DNA of 64,000 nt from Odiellus spinosus (Eukaryota > Arthropoda > Arachnida > Opiliones > Phalangiidae), in assembly GCA_963920705.1 (NCBI GenBank), contig OY987225.1, positions 1,364,001-1,428,000 on the forward strand, read 5' to 3'. Of this stretch, positions 16,799-28,800 are shown piece after piece (the stretch's first letter is position 1; the number at the start of each line of letters is the position of its first letter). The translations under genes were made by a program, and so were the position numbers. The notes beneath the pieces are model-generated. The model saw nothing but the letters and a program-made list of their open reading frames with translations, did not search any database and was not told the DNA's origin.

Positions 16799-17686
16799 TT
16801 AGTAAGAAAGTTCTTCTTTAATGTCAATTGAAGAAACTATATTTTCCATTTCTTTCGATTGCTCAAGTTCGACCAAATTTTTTCGCAGTTTTAAAATTTC
16901 AGTTTTTTGGTCCATTATTTTTTTTCTCAAATTAAAAAACTTTTTCTTCCTCGTTCTCGTGGTTAATTTTGAGGTGATATTTGTTGGGTTATTGGCGCAC
17001 GAATCATCGCAGCTTAGTTCCTCCTTAAACTTTTGAGTGTTTCTCTTCAGATGTCTTTGAAACCATCGCGCGCATTTCATACATCGATGAAAAGGAAATG
17101 CTGGCAAAGTTGTGGAAATTGTCATGTTTACTAAACGTTCGCAATTACCGTCTTCAAATACAACGCTACCACCAGGATAGGTACGTTCTTTAGCTTGGGT
17201 TAAAGTCCCTATTTTTATGGCCAAATAATATTCCTCTTGCGTTATTCCGCAACACAATTTTACACCTCCTGGGACACTTTCCCCGTACGAAGAAAGCGTC
17301 TTAGTTATTTCAAAAAATTCTTTATCAACTTCCCAAACATTATCAATCAACGACGCAACCTTTAAAACCTTTTGAATACTTTTTTCATAAGCAACAAGAT
17401 TCGCAGCCCAGGAATGGGCTGAAATAACTATTTTCAGTGGATCAAATATTACATTTTCCTCAATCGCTGCTGAGAGAGTTGAGCTGGTAGCCGTTAAGGC
17501 GCAATTGTCTTTTGACACTTGACCCGCGACAGCTGGGAAAAATACTGTAGTGTCTTTTCTTTTAACAACTAAAGATTTCAAGCCTAGGCCCGACGAGTCT
17601 TCCAATTCGATTAGTTCAAGATTACCAAAACCTTCGCAAGTCGCGGAAACAACAGCTTTTAAAAGTTCGTACTCAGGAGCAGACAT
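16799..17686 (-). CDS. Intronless 295-aa protein of unknown function
   Basis: A single uninterrupted frame from ATG to TAA, with no intron, unlike every other gene in the window. The N-terminal 190 residues are mixed alpha/beta and match no family I recognise. Around residues 197-230 there is a possible zinc-binding cluster (CMKCARWF, a following His, then CDDSC). Next comes a basic stretch (TRTRKKKFF) and a C-terminal coiled coil with leucines and charged residues (KILKLRKNL-like). A zinc cluster, basic stretch and coiled coil occur together in some transposon-derived DNA-binding proteins, but I see no transposase catalytic core. The ATG is about 170 bp from the family L inverted-repeat element at 17854-18198. 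It could be a retrocopy, a domesticated transposon protein or an orphan gene. Confidence 0.6.
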   Translation of the reverse strand: MSAPEYELLKAVVSATCEGFGNLELIELEDSSGLGLKSLVVKRKDTTVFFPAVAGQVSKDNCALTATSSTLSAAIEENVIFDPLKIVISAHSWAANLVAYEKSIQKVLKVASLIDNVWEVDKEFFEITKTLSSYGESVPGGVKLCCGITQEEYYLAIKIGTLTQAKERTYPGGSVVFEDGNCERLVNMTISTTLPAFPFHRCMKCARWFQRHLKRNTQKFKEELSCDDSCANNPTNITSKLTTRTRKKKFFNLRKKIMDQKTEILKLRKNLVELEQSKEMENIVSSIDIKEELSY

Positions 17687-17853
17687 TTTTTACTTAATTT
17701 CGAGAAAACGCGTAAAATAAAGGCGAACATTCAATTTAATTTATTAAATGACCGAATCGACGTACATCTATCTCCGAAATTTCACTCGACGAAGCAGAGT
17801 AGCAGACGCCAAATTCATAACTTTTTTTTTCTGCAAAGTCGGATAGGTCAGAG

Positions 17854-18198
17854 CATGGGCCAAGAAACGTGATACCAGGACATGACTTTTCTTAAAAAAC
17901 CAGTCTCCTATCTGTAACACGCGTCTACTATCGCCGCCTTTTGACAAAAGCACGAAACTTCGGAACTACGTCACTTTAGGTACAAATATAAAGGTCACGT
18001 GATAGGGTATATTTTATAAATTTTAAACCGTCGTCTGCAAAAACGGAAATTCCGTCAGATTTTTGTACCCAATTTCCTTCCCTCCCCCTACCATTTCACC
18101 CCCATCACGAGCGTCCCACGTTACAACTAGTGTCCGTCTGGGTTTGTACGTACGAAGCTGCGGCTGTTATGTCCTGGTATCACGTTTCTTGGCCCATG
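17854..18198. mobile_element. Family L inverted-repeat element
   Basis: Termini CATGGGCCAAGAAACGTGAT and its reverse complement, arms of about 35 bp. Exact 7-bp duplication GTCAGAG at 17847-17853 and 18199-18205. It sits just upstream of the 295-aa ORF and may lie in its promoter. Confidence 0.85.
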
Positions 18199-18578
18199 GT
18201 CAGAGCATAAGGGGAATCTTTACGGTTTTGGGAAGAAGGGTCTAGATGGGGGAGGAGCTGGATGATCCCTGTCCTTTCGGACCTAGGCATAGATATGAAA
18301 GACTGAGCGCTAGCGGAGAAATCTTTTTTATTCTGTAACTTTCGAAAGAGCAGCCATAATTTTTCATTAATTTGATTGAGGGTTTGAATATTTTTGAAAT
18401 TTTACCTTCCACTGCTTTGACAGGGTAAGAGACACTTCGTAGATTTTTAGTCCAGTCAAGTTGTAAATTTGCGTTTAAAGTTGGTCGCAGGAGATACTTG
18501 GCGTGGAGCAATATTGAAATTTTTTAATATTTCGACTGCTTTTTAAAATTTAAAATTTAGATTTTGTCAATTAGTCTG

Positions 18579-18817
18579 CAGGGACGGAAATAAGCACAAG
18601 TCACTGGTCATTTGTCCGATAAATTTTCCAAATGTCCGATAACTTTTTATTTTTAAGAGGGGGTCACTGGACAAATGTCCAATAAAAAAAAAGTACTTTT
18701 CAATACAATAATTGTAGCATTGTCCGGTAATTTTGTTAAATGTCCGATAACTATTGTATTTTAAAGGGGGTTACTGGACATATGTCCAATAAGAAAAATT
18801 TCTTATTTCCGTCCCTG
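18579..18817. mobile_element. Family K hAT-like miniature element, copy 2
   Basis: Same termini and internal TGTCCGATAA motifs as copy 1. Exact 8-bp duplication TTAGTCTG at 18571-18578 and 18818-18825. The internal motif block is present twice, which explains the greater length. Confidence 0.9.
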
Positions 18818-19032
18818 TTAGTCTGTATTGAAAAAAATTTTCTCATGATGTCTAGCCCTTAACCTAAGCTTAAAGCTTCGTCCGCATGTTCTACTAGAAA
18901 TAATTTTTAAATATTTTTTTCTGAGAGTGACAGCTCTTAGCATAGTATCCTTTCATCTGAGGAATATATCCTCGGGTTCTATTTGTGTATGTACATTGAT
19001 AATTTTAAGGAATAAGTGTCCAGACTCCAGGG

Positions 19033-19290
19033 GTGTGTTTTAACATATCTGGGAGTGAAACTGATGTAGAAGCAATTTTACAAATTGCCAAAAAGATAAG
19101 GGAAGAAAATGACTATAACGAAGGAGAACCATTAGAAACCCAGTTTCTAGGAATGGTTCTTCAGAAACGTCCCTCACACGTTGCTCGATTCATCAGGAGG
19201 GTTACGAGGGAACAATTACCAACTTTTTAAAGACTCGCTGTGAATTATTTTGGAATGACCATTCCAGAAAAATGCTGTCTCAAAAAGGAA
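19033..19290 (+). pseudogene. Broken third copy of winged-helix-repeat exon 1
   Basis: The reading frame here contains DVEAILQIAKKIREENDYN and HVARFIRR, which aligns with exon 1 of the minus-strand paralog (DIEAILYFSNTIREDNNFN and IQKFIRR). The position of the paralog's ATG reads GTG. The frame stops at 19228-19230, where nucleotide similarity to the paralog continues for a few tens of bases. No second exon was found nearby on this strand. It is probably a decayed partial duplicate; an exon of an unrecognised gene cannot be excluded. Confidence 0.65.
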
Positions 19291-19885
19291 GTAAGTATAG
19301 CCTTATTTGGAAGAATTAAAAGGTATTCCAACAAATATACAAACAAGGTTTTTGCTAATTTCAACATGGAAATAGTGGGCAATGTTGTATGTTTTGTCTT
19401 CGTAGACGTAGGTAGAGTTCTTAAATATCATAAGTAACATAATAGACATTTGACTTTTTTTTTTTCCTACCATTTTTTTAAATTCCTTTACGTCTTCCAG
19501 CCTTTTCGATTGATACCTGAGTTTATTATCCGATTTAAATTTGCCTTTTAATCATTTAAAACGCGGAAAATACGAAGGCTCAAATAGCGACAGCTGATAA
19601 TGTGGGGCTCTGGAGATCTCGTACTATTTGCGGAAGTTGAAGTCACATAAATTTTTTAAAAATTTGGCAGGAGCTTTCCAAAGACTAAATATGAGACTAG
19701 ACCAGAGCTTTTGAGTCCAATTATGTTAAGGTTCGTGTAGAACAAGCTCTTAGTAAATATTTTGTACGGAAGAGATCCTTAATGGCATACTTATGTCTAT
19801 TATGTTACTTTTGCTACAATTAATGTATTCGGTAATATTTAAAATATATTTTATTTAAAGTAAATTTAATAGTAGGTGTACTTAA

Positions 19886-22800
19886 TTATTGGTACAGTTG
19901 CGAAATTAAAATTTGGCCAGATGAGATTGTTTGGCACTCGATATTTCGTTGATTACATTCGGAATTTTCATTTGATTCGGAATTCAAAATAGTCTTGGAA
20001 ATAAAATCTTGTATAAAATCGTCATATCCGTAGTTGGCTTCAATGAACGTGAAATTAGTTTGGTCAGATTTAATAAGCCCGTTTGAAGAACAATTAAAAC
20101 CAGGTTTAGTTTGAAATGTGGGAATGTCAAGGAATGATTCCGATGTTTTTTCGATATTCTTCTAACGTGAATAAAAATGGGTGTCTTATTAAATAACCGA
20201 GATTAAAAACGGTAGTCCACTTATTGTTCAAAAAAACCTAATATTTAAATAGCCCTTACCAAAAAAAGTTAGTCTTAAGAGGTCTTGAGGAAGTCTTCCA
20301 TTATGTCAAGAAGTCTTGGGCAAGTCTGAAAGACGTCTTTCAGACTTGCCCAAGACTTTTGTAGTGTTCTTGAAGACCTCATCAGATCACACTAACTTTT
20401 TTCCGTAAGGGAGTTTTGTAATAGTTCGTTAAAAAATACTAAAAATATTTATCACCAAAGGCAATGGCGTTACAGATGTGTTTATACGACGCTAGTCATA
20501 GTTTCAGACCCAAAACGTCACCAAATGGGTGTCAAAACTCATTTTTAAATAAACTTTATTGTACAAGAAGTGGACTACCATCTTGTTAATCTTACTTTTC
20601 GTACAAGCGCTGCGTATGATTATTAAATAATAAAATGAAGTTTTCAGGTTTAAGAGATAATAAATTGATATTTCATAAAAGCTTTTAGCAAGGTTCAATA
20701 CCTTGCTAACCAAGCTGACATAAGTAATTGGCAGGCCTTCGAAGCATTGTCTTCCCTCCCTACATCATTAGGTGTTTCAGATCAATCATCTGTGGGGGCG
20801 CCTAGGGGTAGGTAGAGTAGGCTATTTCAAGGGTGCCCCGCAATCCACTCAAATGGACCTTGTAATACACTGGAAAAGGGGCTAAGACTGAGGGAAGAGT
20901 AGTTCCGCTCCAACGGACACGCGAGCCTCGACTGACTCTAGACAGATTACTACCTCATTAGGGGTTAGAGAATATTAAGCTAATGACAGCGACACTATCG
21001 CCATCTATGACAGTAGGAACAGTATGTCAGCTACGACCTCAATAGGGGCCTCTAAAAGTTATCAGCCAACGTGAAAAAAAAGCATGGTGCTGCCTATGTT
21101 AATCAGTTACGATAACATCACAATCAGTTTGTGAATAGTGTTAATATTATTGGCATTTGTTCATTTGGTGGTATATACGTTATGAACTTATATCAGCCAT
21201 TAATTTGTAATATTAATTAATTGAGTGTTGGCTCATATATTCAATAGTGTGAACTTGGACAAGTGGGCGGGAACTTCTGGCCCATTAACCACTAGCTTCG
21301 CCATCTATACCCTACAGAGAGATACGCCTCTTTCCAACTGGCGTGAGTGACACATTTATAACAGAGATCTTAAGATCTTCCATGGTTTTAGTTTATGTTC
21401 ATTACGGCTTTCGGAAGTACTAAATAAACGAAAAAAATTTATTCATAAATGCGAACGCCTAATTTTTTTTTCTATGCTCTAAAACGTTTTTTTTTTTTTA
21501 AATTTCTAAATAAACCAGCCCCCACTATCTGGAAGGAAATAATTAATGAGGCACGCGCGTCCTAATCTTCCGCTGAGTTGCTTAGTTCTAAAAATGACGT
21601 CAGGGCTATGACGATATAATTCGAACGTTTTAGAGCCTTGATACTACTTATTAAAACTTGGATTGGGCTTCCCAATTTACGAAAATATGTTTGGTTTGTT
21701 TATTTAGTCAGTTGGAACACCATAATGAACAAATTAAAAGCCGATGTAGGAAAACGGTGGCGCCATCCGTCTCTCGATTTCACTTTTCTCCGAAGAGGCA
21801 TATCTCTATACCGCAGTAGCAAAAACAACAATGGCACTTTCTGACCCTCGTGATGTCTTTGTCGCGAGCTCATCTTAAATTATGAAACTTTACAAAAATA
21901 AGTTTTTCTGTTGATTTCATCATATACCCAAATTAGCATTTTTCTAATCGAGTATTTAGGCTTAGCTAAATGTTTATAGTTTTAAGTATTTGCGATATGC
22001 AGCGTGGTTTAGATTAAAAAAAAACCTCAGTAGCTTCTATGGAAGGATAAAATTAACATCGAACGGCTGTGTCTGGCACGTGTTAAGCGCAAGAGTTTTG
22101 AAATAAATGTATTCGTTTAGCACATAGAAGCTATTGATCTGAACCACCCTTCATATATATATTAATATAAATGTACGAGTACCCACTATCCTAGCTCATC
22201 ATTTTGAGACAAATTTTTATCTCGAGTCATATTACACGTTTAATTTCTTAATTTCTAATCTTAGTGAATGTTTATTTTCGGCTCCGTTTCAGTACGCACT
22301 GCTAAACAAAGCTTTATAGGAATAAATATAAGTCGTGCGTGAGCCAACATGCGCTATCAAGTGATTATTTACTAAAAATGAGTTCTAATATTATTTGTAA
22401 TATTACGTTACTTATGGTGAAACGATAAAGCTTTTCATTAACTTCAATTTCCCTTTAAAGCGCAGTAAAATTATCAAAAACATACGCTAGATCCAAATAA
22501 TTTGGATTGATCAGCTGTCCTCGATGAATTCTTATCTTTAGAGTTAGTATTCCCACCTTTATCGGTAACATTATCTATAACAATGAAGATTAAAATTAGA
22601 ATCATTAGCAGTGACTTGTCTATAGGCCTGACGTATGCCTATAGTCGTGTAGTTGGATTTATGATAATTGATAATGAATAAGAGTAAAAGTATTTTTATT
22701 CGCTTAGGACTTAAATTATTCATTAAAACATTAAAAGTTTACCACCAGCAAAAAAATTACGAACAAATACTAAAATATAAATAAATTTAAAACATACACC

Positions 22801-25800
22801 CAGAAAATAGGCTTAGCTGGATTCATGGAGATCTGCTGAATTTTCAGCGCTGAAGGCGAGATCTCCGTGAAACTTCCAATAACATTTGACTTGTGGCTGA
22901 CCCACCAATACGAAGAAATTCAGGATATCCATAAATCCAGCTTATCCTATTTTCCAGGTGTAGATTGAAATTGAGTCTCGAGGAAATAATGGTCGAATCA
23001 TAGGATTTTTTTCCTAGAGATTACAAAACAATTGGACAAGTTTTGGACAAATAAGCAAATCGACGAGTTTGGACAAATAAGCGAATCGACGAGTTTGAAC
23101 AAATAATCGAATGGACGAGTTTGGACAAATAATCGACTGGACGAGTTTGGACAAATAATCGAATGGACGAGTTTGGACAAATAATCGAATGGACGAGTTT
23201 GGACAAATAATCGAATGGACGAGTTTGGACAAATAATCAAATGGACGAGTTTGGACAAATAATCAAATGGACGAGTTTGGACAAATAATCAAATGGACGA
23301 GTTTGGACAAATAGTCAAATGGACGAGTTGGAACAAATAATCAAATGGACGAGTTGGAACAAATAATCAAATGGACGAGAATGGACAATCAAATGGACAA
23401 GTAGGGAAAATAATCAAAATTTACATAAGCATCCTAGCTACTTCTACTTAATATTATTAAACATACAGACAAATGAAGACCACGCAAAATAAAAGTATTT
23501 TATTTTCATATTGGTTGCAATTATTAGGCCCAGAATTGTAATTCTGGGATAAATATTTTTGGGCATAAATAGCCTTCTCCAGAAGACTCGAGGCTATTTA
23601 GACCCAAAAGGACAAGGGCGGATTAACACTGAAAAATTACCCCTAACGATTTTAATGAGATTTTGCCCAGAGTATCTATATAGCCAAGAATAGATTCAAC
23701 ACAAGAATATGGAACCGTACGCTATAGCTCTAGTACAACGCTAGTCACGAATTGGAGAAGCTTACTAGATTTGACGTTATATGCGTTATGATTTTCACCC
23801 TATCACGAGCTTTAAAGGTCCGCGACAGTCAGCTAACTCTCTGCCGCCAGCGCCTATCCTCGCAGCCTGATATCCCCCCGCACTTATCGTAGAAAACAGC
23901 CAACTTCTTCCTGCGCACGTGACATGAGGCGTGGCGTAAGACCCCCATAGGCTCCGCCCGATTGTGACTAGCGCGGAGACAAAAGTATAGCTCTTCCATA
24001 TTCTTGTGTTAAATCTATTCTTGATATAGTGAAGTAAGAACCGGTGCAAAGTTTTAGACAATGTGTTTAAATGTGTCGTTTGGATGCCAATATCCCATTG
24101 AAAATACATGGTAGATGTGAAAAGTTCTTGAATTTATATCTCCCAAACGATGCATTAAAATTGTCTAAAACTTTGCACTGGTTCTTACCTCAGTTGTCTG
24201 CGCAAAATTTCATCAAAATCGTTAAGGGAAAGGGGAATTTCCCATGATAATCCACCCTTGTCCTTTGTGCGTAAATAGCCCAAAAAAAAAAAAAAATAAG
24301 CCTAAATAGACGTGGTGGCTATTTAGGCCCAGATTTTGGACCTAAAAAAATGGGCTTTTTCAAAATATTTGGAGCATCTAGAAACATTACAGAAAAATAT
24401 AAGGCAAATTGGTTGTGGTAGGAGCCTAGGGTGCAAAAGATTTTCTCAATCTATTCATTCTCCAAGACAGAAATAAGCATTTTGGTCTAATTATATTTTC
24501 ATTGGTGTACGAGTATGTTATTGCTGTTTTAATGTAAGTGAAAAACATACGTTGATAGACCCCCCAATTAGCTGTATCAGAAGTAGATGAAACCCTCCTT
24601 TGAAGTCTACTATAATGTTCGATATAGCGCTCCTCTCTGTATGGGTAAAACTCCAAATTTTACGAGATCGGAGGGGTCCTACTTCATACCCCCCTGTCTA
24701 CGGAAAATTGGAAATTCTCTCTCTCCACATACGACGACGTTTGGTTGACGAACTCCAAGGTTGCTAGAGATATTCGCTGGACGAACTCCTGCTCCGAAAA
24801 TATCTACCGTTAGGAGGCGTACGAATCGCGCTTTTTGAAACTAACCCATACAGAGAGGGGTAGACAAAACCAGGGAGTAATAGACTTCAAAGGAGGGTTT
24901 CATCGGCTTCTGGTTGTATTAGTACCTGTTGTATTTTTTAGCATCGGCGATTCTTTGATAATACTGTTAGTAATGGTTAATGTGGGAACTAGGAAACCTT
25001 GAGGATTGACAGGCTTCGAGTTGGACCCTATTTTAATTAAATAGATTTTGATTAGTAGTGCGAGGTATCCACTAACCATATGTTTCAAGTACTCCCTTAC
25101 CAAAAAGTTAGTCTTTCATTATGTCAAGAGGTCCTGGGGAAGTCATAAAGACTTTCCCAAGACTTTTGAAGCGTTCTTGAGGACCTCTTCAGATCAGACT
25201 AACTTTTTTCAGTAAGGGCTTTAATTTTTGGATAAATTATACTTCTGTTCAATAGAAGTTTTCCTATAAATGGGAGAAGCTGTGGTTAATGCACCATTTG
25301 AGCTACTTTGGCAACGAGGTAGATTGAGAATACTCGATGAAAGCCCGAATAATTTCCTTAAAGGATTCAATTGCGCAAGAATTTTGCAACTCGAAGTTTT
25401 CTTCCACTCTTACGAAATTTTAACATGCAAGCGGATTACATTGACCCAATCAATAGAGCTAGCTAGAACTTCTAAAAACATTCTAGAGTGAAGACTACTT
25501 CCAGGGACTATGCTGGTTCTTTTTAAAGGGAGAATGAAAGGCCAAAACAAGCTATTTTTAATCGATTAAGAATGATAAAATAATGAGAAAATATAACACA
25601 ACAAAAATATTTCGTTATTTTATAATCAATTTCCAAAGTTCCGATGCTAAGCCTAGTCTGCTTAGCTCGGTGAACTACGCTAGCACGACCTGGATTTTTT
25701 TAATATTCGCGGCTGTTCTTGTCGCCAATCACGAGCGTGTACGCGTATTGTAAAAATACGCGTACTCGCTCGTGATTGGCGACTAGATCAGATGGGAATA

Positions 25801-28800
25801 TTAAAAAAAAAAATACGGCTCGTGCTCGCCTAGTTCGCCGAGCTAGGCAGCCAAGGCTTAGCATCTGCAAGTTTCGGAACTTTGGAAATTGATTATAAAA
25901 TAAGGAAATATTTTTGGTGAGTTATATTATTGTTTTTCTCATTATTTTAGCATTCTTAATAGATTAAAAATAGCTTGTTTTGGCCTTTCATTCTCCCTTT
26001 AATGGATATTCAATAGTAAACAATCCTGATCAGTGCAAAGTTTTTCCAGTTCAACTACCTGTTACGATTGAACGGGTGTTTAGCGCATTAATTTTTGCAC
26101 CAAAGCATGTTGAATAGAAATGACATTGCAGAACTGGAAATGTAGTGGATCCTCTTATATAGAAATAATTTGAGCTTTTTACGAGTACTGGCCAAATGGC
26201 ATCGCTAGTGGTGTCAGGACTAGGTTAATGTTACGATAATCCGCAGGCATAAAAGTAGGTTTTAGCCTCGTTTTCGTGAGAATAACGAAAAAAAAAAAAA
26301 AATGCGAGATCTACTTCACTTTGATTTGTTTTCACATAAAAGCCTCAAGAAAACGAGGCTTTTGAGAAAGTAGCGAATTAAATAGCTCACTGACATGACG
26401 GGTCACTACTAGCCATTCCTGGTTAGCAAAACTTAATAGAAGCTTTAATCATTTTAGATAATTTTTTTTTTCCCGCTTCCACTAAGTGCTATAATTAGAC
26501 ACTTGCCATTGCGTGACGATTTGACCCTAGTATCCAATTAAAATGTGTTGGGGAAGCAGAAAATACAATAAATGTCTATACGCTTGTTTAGTTGTACGCT
26601 TTTTAGCTGCCAGGCATCAGTTGTGGAGGGTGTGATATCAATGGACCCGGTACATTCGTTACCACAGGTAAATCATGCTTCAAGTCTACAACCGGGCATA
26701 TAACGAATGAACTGAAGGTCTGAGAGTTGTGTCGTCACAACTTTCGCGCGGGGAGAGAGGAAAAATCTCAAAATTGTAAAACGGCCGAGAAACAGAAGTC
26801 GAAATTGCCCTCTCTAGCGGTTAAGATAGGAACTAAGTAGGCGGTGCTAATTATTTTGCCTTCGTTGAAGTTCGTTCGCGACTTCGCGCGTCGTCTGTAG
26901 AATCGTTAAGGGGGGTAGGAAATGTAACTAAGAATCTCGGCTTTCCCCTCTCTCTCGCGAAACGAAAGAGGCTCCCGCCGGGGCGTCGCGAGTTCAAGTT
27001 CGATTTACTCTACCAGCAATACTGGGCCATACCGCTCTTCTGTAGAAATTTGGAATACTTAGGGTGGAATCATTGACTGAGGAAATCGGACCTTCATCAT
27101 TGTAACCCGTAGTATGTCGTCTTGTAGACTTGGGGATGATTTACTTGTGTCGTTACCTACTGTGAATAGTGTGTGCCAGAAGTCTATAAAAATCATTTAG
27201 GGAAGTTCCTATCTATTCTTGTAATGATAAAATCGTAAAACATAATTCTCGTTGGTGGAAGAATTCAATAATGCGCTTGCTTGCGAACTAGCAGCGTATA
27301 ATTAGTCTTTTTGAAAAAGTTACCCATTCAAAAAATTCATAATGATAAACACCAATCATTATATTTTTGGAGCTTTATGCAGCGACATTCTGAGATTAGC
27401 GAGTTAGAAATTCCTTAAAGATTATTTGCAGACTTTGGCACGAGCTTAAAATTGATTTCAGTATTTTTTCTTTTGGCAAACCTGTCAAGTGATTAAGATT
27501 TGACTCTTCCGCGATATATTCCAATACTTTTGCATGCGACTTCACTCTCACACTGAGTCCCGTCGTAGATTCTGGAAATATTTTATAATGACAACTGATA
27601 AATTGATCGAAACATTTAAATGGCCCAAAATTCTGGAACTGATTCGAAACAAAGTCTTGAATGTGAGTGGGAGCCTCGTTGAATATTTCATCAAAGTCTT
27701 TTACGCAAACTACGCCCGTTTTATCTTTGAGAGCTCGAATCCTCATAATGTTGGAGAAGTATGTAATGGCTTCTTTCGCGCGGCTCGATAGAACTTTCGC
27801 ATTCTTTGGTTCCTTAGTTAAAAAGCTGCCGGGCTTAAAAAAGAAAAAAAATTAGGTTTGTTTCAATTATCTATAAATTATTTTTCTCCACTTCAGCCTT
27901 TGCAACTAATTTGCCGTCTTGGCAGGCTGAAGAAAGGAAGTAGTTGAATGGAAGCTAGGACCAGCTACTTGTGGATCCTTACTGTATATAGGGGTATATT
28001 CTTGAGGGATACAGACAAAGACCCCACTACCACAATATCATGTAGCGCAAAAATCTCAGCAAAAGAAGTACTATTTCCTTTAGTAATTCTGGAGTTTCTG
28101 GTAGTGTTGGTACAGGGACCCCGACCCTGAAAGTCTGGGATCCTTAACTTTTGTCCCTGAGCAGGTCCCATCCCCGACTGTGGAAAACTTCAGGGTTATA
28201 TTTTCGTAAATATAATTTTAAATTTTGACGCTGACGCACCTTGCTAAAAATAGTTCCTTCTCCCCCTTTTTCGTGGGCGACAACAGAATGAGCCGAGCCT
28301 GAATAGCGAATATCTCTCTAGCAACCTTGGAGCAGGCTCATGCAGCTGACAGACTTGCGCGTTTCTCATTCTCGCTTTTTTATTTTTATTTTAAGATTTA
28401 GAATTCCTTGAATTTTTTGGTTCATTTTCAAATTCCCTGACCCTGAATTTATTTTCAGGGAACCCGGGCAAAAGTAGCCAGCGTCTTATGGGGAAGGCTA
28501 AATGTGCCTGGGTTCCCCGAAAACGAGAACCTGGGTAGAAATAGACAGGTAACATGTAGACCGTTTTTTCTGCCCAGGCTAATAATTAACCGAGTGCCTG
28601 GGCAGAAATAGCCTCCCATAAGTCGCTAGCTATTACTGCCCGGGAACCCGCCAGCCGAGAGCCCGAGTAGAAATAGACAGGCCACATAGACTGTCCATTT
28701 CTGCTCTGAAACTGAGAAACCAGGACCCGGACACATTTAACCTTTTTGCCCGGGTCCCGGGCACAAATAGACACGCCGTAGAGTTTAACATTATACACAG

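Noticed and set aside
16799-17686. Calling the 295-aa ORF a P-element or THAP transposase
   Set aside because: No THAP pattern at the N-terminus and no RNase H-like catalytic core are visible; only the coiled coil and a cysteine cluster hint at such an origin.
22998-23258. Three overlapping minus-strand frames of 61-86 codons
   Set aside because: They come from the 26-bp tandem array; no independent coding evidence.
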